Below are positions 60,704-64,000 of a stretch of DNA of 64,000 bases, in pieces. Source of the stretch: Eggerthellaceae bacterium (lineage in GTDB: Bacteria; Actinomycetota; Coriobacteriia; Coriobacteriales; Eggerthellaceae); the NCBI GenBank assembly GCA_009782605.1, contig WRIR01000003.1, positions 99,181 through 163,180 on the forward strand, written 5' to 3'. Under the pieces are notes generated by a model. It was given only the letters and a program-made list of their open reading frames with translations, was not told the origin of the DNA and did not search any database. A program made the translations under genes and the position numbers. Position 1 is the first letter of the stretch, and the number at the start of each line of letters is the position of its first letter.

Positions 60704-61645
60704 CTAGCTGCCGGGCCTGTCGCCATGCCCGGGGCCTTCGGCCTGTGAGCCGAAGGCCTTGGACGGCGGTGTGGTTATGTAGGAGCCGTTGAAGCCCACG
60801 GCAGCGCCGAAGCGCTCGTCGACGTCGCGGTAGTGGTCGCTGAACAGGACAGTCGACGGCTCAAGGACGACCCGGGCCGCCGCGTTGACGCGTGCAAGCC
60901 ACAGCTCGTCGGTGGGCGGGTGGTCGCGCATCGCTGTTTCCTCAAAAGGCTCGAAGGGGAGTATCGAGACGGATTCGGGCCCTATCTGCCGCAGGGCGTC
61001 CAAACCCCAGGCGACCTCGTCGGCATCCTCGCCGAGCCCGACAAGGAAGCCCGTCCAAGCCTTGAGCCCGGCCTCCTTTGTGTGCCCCAGGGCCTTCAGC
61101 CTGTCTGCCAGGGAGTCCCCGCCGGGCCGGAAGCTCCGGTACACCCGCTCGCTGGGTGACTCAAGGCTTGTCAGCATGCCGGTAAGCCCTGCCGAGGCCA
61201 GGTCGAAATGGCTTTGGCGGTCGAGCGCGCCGAAGAGCCCGTAGTATTCGAGGCGGGGCTCTGCCGCACAGACGTCCTCGACCTTCTCAAGGACCTGCCT
61301 GGGCAGGCGGTACCCGAGCCATCCCGTGCCGAAGAAGGCCCGGTGCATCCCCGCGTCCGCCAGTGCGTGGGCCCAGTCTGTCAGCGCACCCACAGAGCGG
61401 TCGTCGATAAACGGGGGCCTTCCCATCGCCTTGAGGTGCTCCCACTTACAATGGCGGCAGCCGGGGCTTGTGGTACAGGCGCCGGTGATGATTATCGGCG
61501 CGGCGGTGACCGTAAGAGGGTTGATGGCAAGCGCCTTTTCAGCCGCCCGGCCCGACAGGTCGAGCAGCGACTCGATATCCAGGTCGAGAAGCTGCCGCGT
61601 GGGCAGCGACCCATCCCAAGACACCCCCGACCAACCCCGCATCAT
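60704..61645 (-). CDS. Radical SAM protein, BioB/HmdB-like, with CX5CX2C cluster motif
   Basis: A 313-residue protein. N-terminal helix (IESLLDLSGRAAEKAL) as in BioB/HydE/HmdB, then CTTSPGCRHC: Cys57, Cys63, Cys66, i.e. CX5CX2C in place of CX3CX2C. The TIM-barrel continues with AFFGTGW, TSLESPSERVYRSFRPGG and GLGEDADEV. CX5CX2C is known from HmdB, which helps build the iron-guanylylpyridinol cofactor of [Fe]-hydrogenase in methanogens. First gene before the Tat lipoprotein (55 bases). Role here unknown; cofactor or ligand synthesis for the importer is the best guess. Confidence 0.8.
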   Translation of the reverse strand: MMRGWSGVSWDGSLPTRQLLDLDIESLLDLSGRAAEKALAINPLTVTAAPIIITGACTTSPGCRHCKWEHLKAMGRPPFIDDRSVGALTDWAHALADAGMHRAFFGTGWLGYRLPRQVLEKVEDVCAAEPRLEYYGLFGALDRQSHFDLASAGLTGMLTSLESPSERVYRSFRPGGDSLADRLKALGHTKEAGLKAWTGFLVGLGEDADEVAWGLDALRQIGPESVSILPFEPFEETAMRDHPPTDELWLARVNAAARVVLEPSTVLFSDHYRDVDERFGAAVGFNGSYITTPPSKAFGSQAEGPGHGDRPGS

Positions 61646-61682
61646 GCCCTCCCTTGACTATTCTCGTTCATGGATTATTCGC

Positions 61683-61709
61683 ATTATAGTATATTCTTGT
61701 TTATAAATA
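61683..61709 (-). promoter_or_regulatory. Promoter of the radical SAM-importer operon
   Basis: TATAAT on the minus strand (61683-61688), about 38 bases from the start codon, inside an AT-rich stretch with ATATTCTTGTTTATAAATA that resembles the site at 57356-57380. Confidence 0.5.
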
Positions 61710-61792
61710 AAGTGCTTTGTGAAATTCCCTGCCTCTTTTTTCAGATAAGGCTTTGGAGGGGCTTGGATAGGCGGGGCGTCGGCCTTTTGCCC

Positions 61793-62383
61793 TCAGGCTT
61801 TCAGGGCCGCCTCGACGAAGCGGGATGCCTGGGCGCGGACGGCCTGCCTGTTTTCTTTCGTGAGGGTCTTGAGCTCCCCTTCTTGCTGGATGATCCGCTT
61901 CAAGGCTTGGTGCTGGGACTGGTATCGGTCGGACACGCCGGTGGCCTGCAGGGTGCTTGCCAGGTTCTCTGGCGACTTGAAGACGCCGATGCAGGGCTTG
62001 CCGCCTGCCAGTATCCTCGACAGCAACGACATGAAGGCCTCCGAGGCAAGCTCGATGCCCCCGACCTCGTCAAGCAGGACGAGCCTCACAGAGCTGCGCC
62101 GGACGGCCTGTTCCGCCTCGCATATCTTTCGCTCCAGTACCGAGACGTCCCTCTTCCCCCTCAGGAGGAATACGTCACCGGCGCCACCGCAGCCTTCCGA
62201 GTACGGCACCTCAACCGGCGGCAGGGCCCCGTCGACCACGAGGGCGCGGAATCCCACGGGCCTCCCCCCTGCCGTGAGCCGCTGCGTGGCAAAGCCGGCA
62301 AGCACCGCGGCACAGGGGCTTAAAACCTCTTGCAGAAGGGTTGATTTCCCGATGCCTTTGTCACCCTGTAAGAAGAAATGCAT
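61793..62383 (-). CDS. THEP1-like nucleoside-triphosphatase (NTPase_1)
   Basis: A 196-residue P-loop protein: Walker A GDKGIGKST (about 7-15) and Walker B LVLLDEVGGIEL (about 102-113). Pattern and length fit the THEP1/NTPase_1 family. The start at 62383 has only a weak ribosome-binding site. 147 bases upstream of the radical SAM gene on the same strand; the intervening promoter makes separate transcription likely but function may be shared. Confidence 0.75.
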   Translation of the reverse strand: MHFFLQGDKGIGKSTLLQEVLSPCAAVLAGFATQRLTAGGRPVGFRALVVDGALPPVEVPYSEGCGGAGDVFLLRGKRDVSVLERKICEAEQAVRRSSVRLVLLDEVGGIELASEAFMSLLSRILAGGKPCIGVFKSPENLASTLQATGVSDRYQSQHQALKRIIQQEGELKTLTKENRQAVRAQASRFVEAALKA

Positions 62384-62452
62384 GTGGCGTTGTCTTTCGG
62401 CTTCGGCGAGAACCGGCCCTTGCAGGTCGGAGCACAAAGGGCAGGCTTTCCA

Positions 62453-62526
62453 TGGAGGCGACGCCCGGATTCGAACCGGGGGTAAAGGCTTTGCAGGCCT
62501 CTGCCTTACCACTTGGCCACGTCGCC
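62453..62526 (-). tRNA. tRNA-Cys (GCA)
   Basis: 74 bases including an encoded CCA. Acceptor GGCGACG/CGTCGCC, anticodon loop CTGCAAA, TTCGAAT T-loop. Confidence 0.95.
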
Positions 62527-62586
62527 ATGGGAACCAGCCGTATAAAATGCCGGCCAACTTGGAAGAGGTGGCCGGCCCTGACTGAC

Positions 62587-62662
<76 letters not shown>

Positions 62663-62859
62663 GCAACACAAGCAACCATCCTACTAAAAGCCCCAGCGAT
62701 GTGCAAGCGTTTTCGCCAAAAAACCCACCTGGAAGGACATGTGGAGTTCCTGTTCGCCCCTGTGGCAAATATGGGCGAATCCCCGAATATCTGAAAATCC
62801 CTTTTCGCAGGCTCGGGCTTTATGGTAGACTATCCCTCGTTGTTCTGAAGCAGGAACAC

Positions 62860-62934
62860 GGGCGGTTAGCTCAGGGGGAGAGCACTACCTTGACACGGTA
62901 GGGGCCACAAGTTCAAATCTTGTACCGCCCACCA
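62860..62934 (+). tRNA. tRNA-Val (GAC)
   Basis: 75 bases with encoded CCA. Acceptor GGGCGGT/ACCGCCC, anticodon arm CTACC-TTGACAC-GGTAG, TTCAAAT T-loop. A TAGACT -10-like box is at 62826-62831. Confidence 0.95.
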
Positions 62935-62942
62935 CAAAACAC

Positions 62943-62976
62943 CAGGTCAGACGCATATTTGCGCTGACCTGTTTTT
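62943..62976 (+). terminator. Terminator of tRNA-Val
   Basis: CAGGTCAG (62943-62950) pairs with CTGACCTG (62964-62971), extended inside by CGCA/TGCG, then TTTTT. Confidence 0.85.
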
Positions 62977-63038
62977 GTTGTTTGGTGGCCGCCACCGTCT
63001 TTGCCACCGTCGTGCACGCTGCTTTATTACTCGGTATT

Positions 63039-63830
63039 TTACGAATGGGTGCGGTGGGATTGGTAGTTGTGCAGGTACTCGGCAAATTCGGCAGACGTAT
63101 CGGAATTGCTCGTCCTCCATGCCTTGTGGTCGATTATCTTGCTCTCAAAGCCATAATATGAATCGATATAGGCAATCAGGCTGTCCAGGGCGTTCAGCTG
63201 CGCTTCCGGATAGTGCCCCGACCCACCGATATGCACCAGCTCGATTCCTACCGAGTAAGAATTCATGCCGTAGTCGGGATAGGATTCCCCAATAGAAGCC
63301 GTGCCCAGCTTATCGTCTCGCCCGTCTTCGGGGGTTCCGAACAGGCTATTGTGCCCCACATCACCAAAACCCGCATGATGGGCAATGGTGTCAAGCGCTA
63401 CGCACTGCACCACCACGCCGTCAACCCCCACAACGAAATGGGCGGCGACCAGGCTCCCGTTGCTGTCCCACCAGCTCACGACAGAGTACGGGTCTGCGCT
63501 GCCCTCCGTATCATGGAGCATGATGTATTTTTGATACGCCACACCCTTAGGGCCATGCCCAAGGCTGGGGCGCATGTCCTCGACAATGGTGGCAATAGGA
63601 AGCGGCGCGGCATCGCTTTCGTTTTCACTTGATAGCTCAGCCGTGTCCTTTTCTTCAGTTGGTACCGAATCCTCATCCGGCTCGGCGCGGAATCGGTCGC
63701 TTACTTCGCCCAGAGCAAGGGTACCGACGTCTGAGGTGGCGTCCTCGGTGCTTGTCGGCGTGCAGCTGAAAAGAAGCATCGTGCACAGAAGCACGACGGA
63801 CAGGATGGCTCTGTTTGATTTTGAAATCAT
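63039..63830 (-). CDS. Lipoprotein N-acetylmuramoyl-L-alanine amidase (Amidase_2/PGRP)
   Basis: A 263-residue exported lipoprotein: signal peptide with lipobox LLFSC (Cys23), an acidic Ser/Glu linker (about 24-75), then the amidase domain with YIMLHDTEGS (His Zn ligand about 105), AHFVVGVDGVVVQC, THH-type DTIAHHAGFG, and VGIELVHIGG (catalytic Glu region). Hydrolyses the muramoyl-alanine bond in peptidoglycan. On the minus strand after the tRNA-Val terminator. Confidence 0.88.
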   Translation of the reverse strand: MISKSNRAILSVVLLCTMLLFSCTPTSTEDATSDVGTLALGEVSDRFRAEPDEDSVPTEEKDTAELSSENESDAAPLPIATIVEDMRPSLGHGPKGVAYQKYIMLHDTEGSADPYSVVSWWDSNGSLVAAHFVVGVDGVVVQCVALDTIAHHAGFGDVGHNSLFGTPEDGRDDKLGTASIGESYPDYGMNSYSVGIELVHIGGSGHYPEAQLNALDSLIAYIDSYYGFESKIIDHKAWRTSNSDTSAEFAEYLHNYQSHRTHS

Positions 63831-64000
63831 CGCCTCTATTGTACCCTACAAGGAATTGATGAGACCCGGCGATTGCGCTGCATGTTAGGTGATTGGGGGT
63901 GGTGCCTCCCTTTTGGTGGGTGGCAACGCCCTGGAAGATGACATCAACGGCCTTCCTTGAACAATCTGAGCAATACTATAACCCATCAAAGAAGCCTTGT
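63831..64000. other. Window end without recognisable gene
   Basis: 170 bases; a TATAAC -10-like box at 63977-63982 with poor -35 suggests a promoter for a gene beyond the window, otherwise nothing seen. Confidence 0.3.

Noticed and set aside
62885..63085. 66-codon frame ending GGTRFELVAPTVSR on the minus strand
   Set aside because: It runs across tRNA-Val; a typical false protein call on a tRNA gene.

Overview
The window reads as chromosomal DNA of a GC-rich, strictly anaerobic actinobacterium. Gene content (class III CoA-transferase, FadH-type flavoenzyme, Tat-exported molybdoenzyme with paired FeS subunits, [FeFe]-hydrogenase, 2-oxoacid:ferredoxin oxidoreductase, HTH-cupin regulators, no respiratory oxidase) fits the class Coriobacteriia, most likely Eggerthellaceae. 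That placement is inference from gene content; there is no rRNA or ribosomal-protein gene here.

Left part (1-12.9 kb): a CoA-dependent acid-metabolism block with a partial FldA/CaiB-like CoA-transferase, a crotonase, two acyl-CoA dehydrogenases, an acid-CoA ligase, a FadH/BaiCD-like enoate reductase and a TetR regulator, interrupted by a NUDIX/metallo-beta-lactamase pair and a MetH-activation-domain-like protein. Several of these enzymes lack the textbook catalytic residue of their family. Next (12.9-24.7 kb) is a redox block: [FeFe]-hydrogenase plus a NuoF-tail/GltD fusion, a DmsA-type molybdoenzyme with two DmsB-like subunits, a haem-b-type membrane protein and a TorD chaperone, then an NrfD-GntR-SPFH operon that shares a Crp/Fnr-like promoter motif with dmsA.

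Middle (24.8-51.7 kb): a VapBC-type toxin-antitoxin pair; a korCBAD operon with a ParA-like ATPase, flanked on both sides by an HTH-cupin regulator plus AMP-forming acyl-CoA synthetase; a TetR-ABC exporter; a VOC-MFS-TetR operon; then core genes (ackA, HIT, xseBA, zinc metallopeptidase, rnd, diacylglycerol-kinase family, TerC), a second ABC-2 exporter and a PAQR/TrhA membrane protein.

Right part: 51.7-56.6 kb is an accessory patch with two toxin-antitoxin pairs, an AT-richer DUF4143 ATPase, gene remnants and repeats. 56.7-62.4 kb is a tight metal/cofactor-type cluster: FmdE-like protein, FecBCD-like importer, a radical SAM protein with a CX5CX2C motif, and a THEP1-like NTPase. Three tRNAs (Cys, Gly, Val) and a lipoprotein amidase close the window. 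No IS element, integrase, CRISPR array or rRNA was found.
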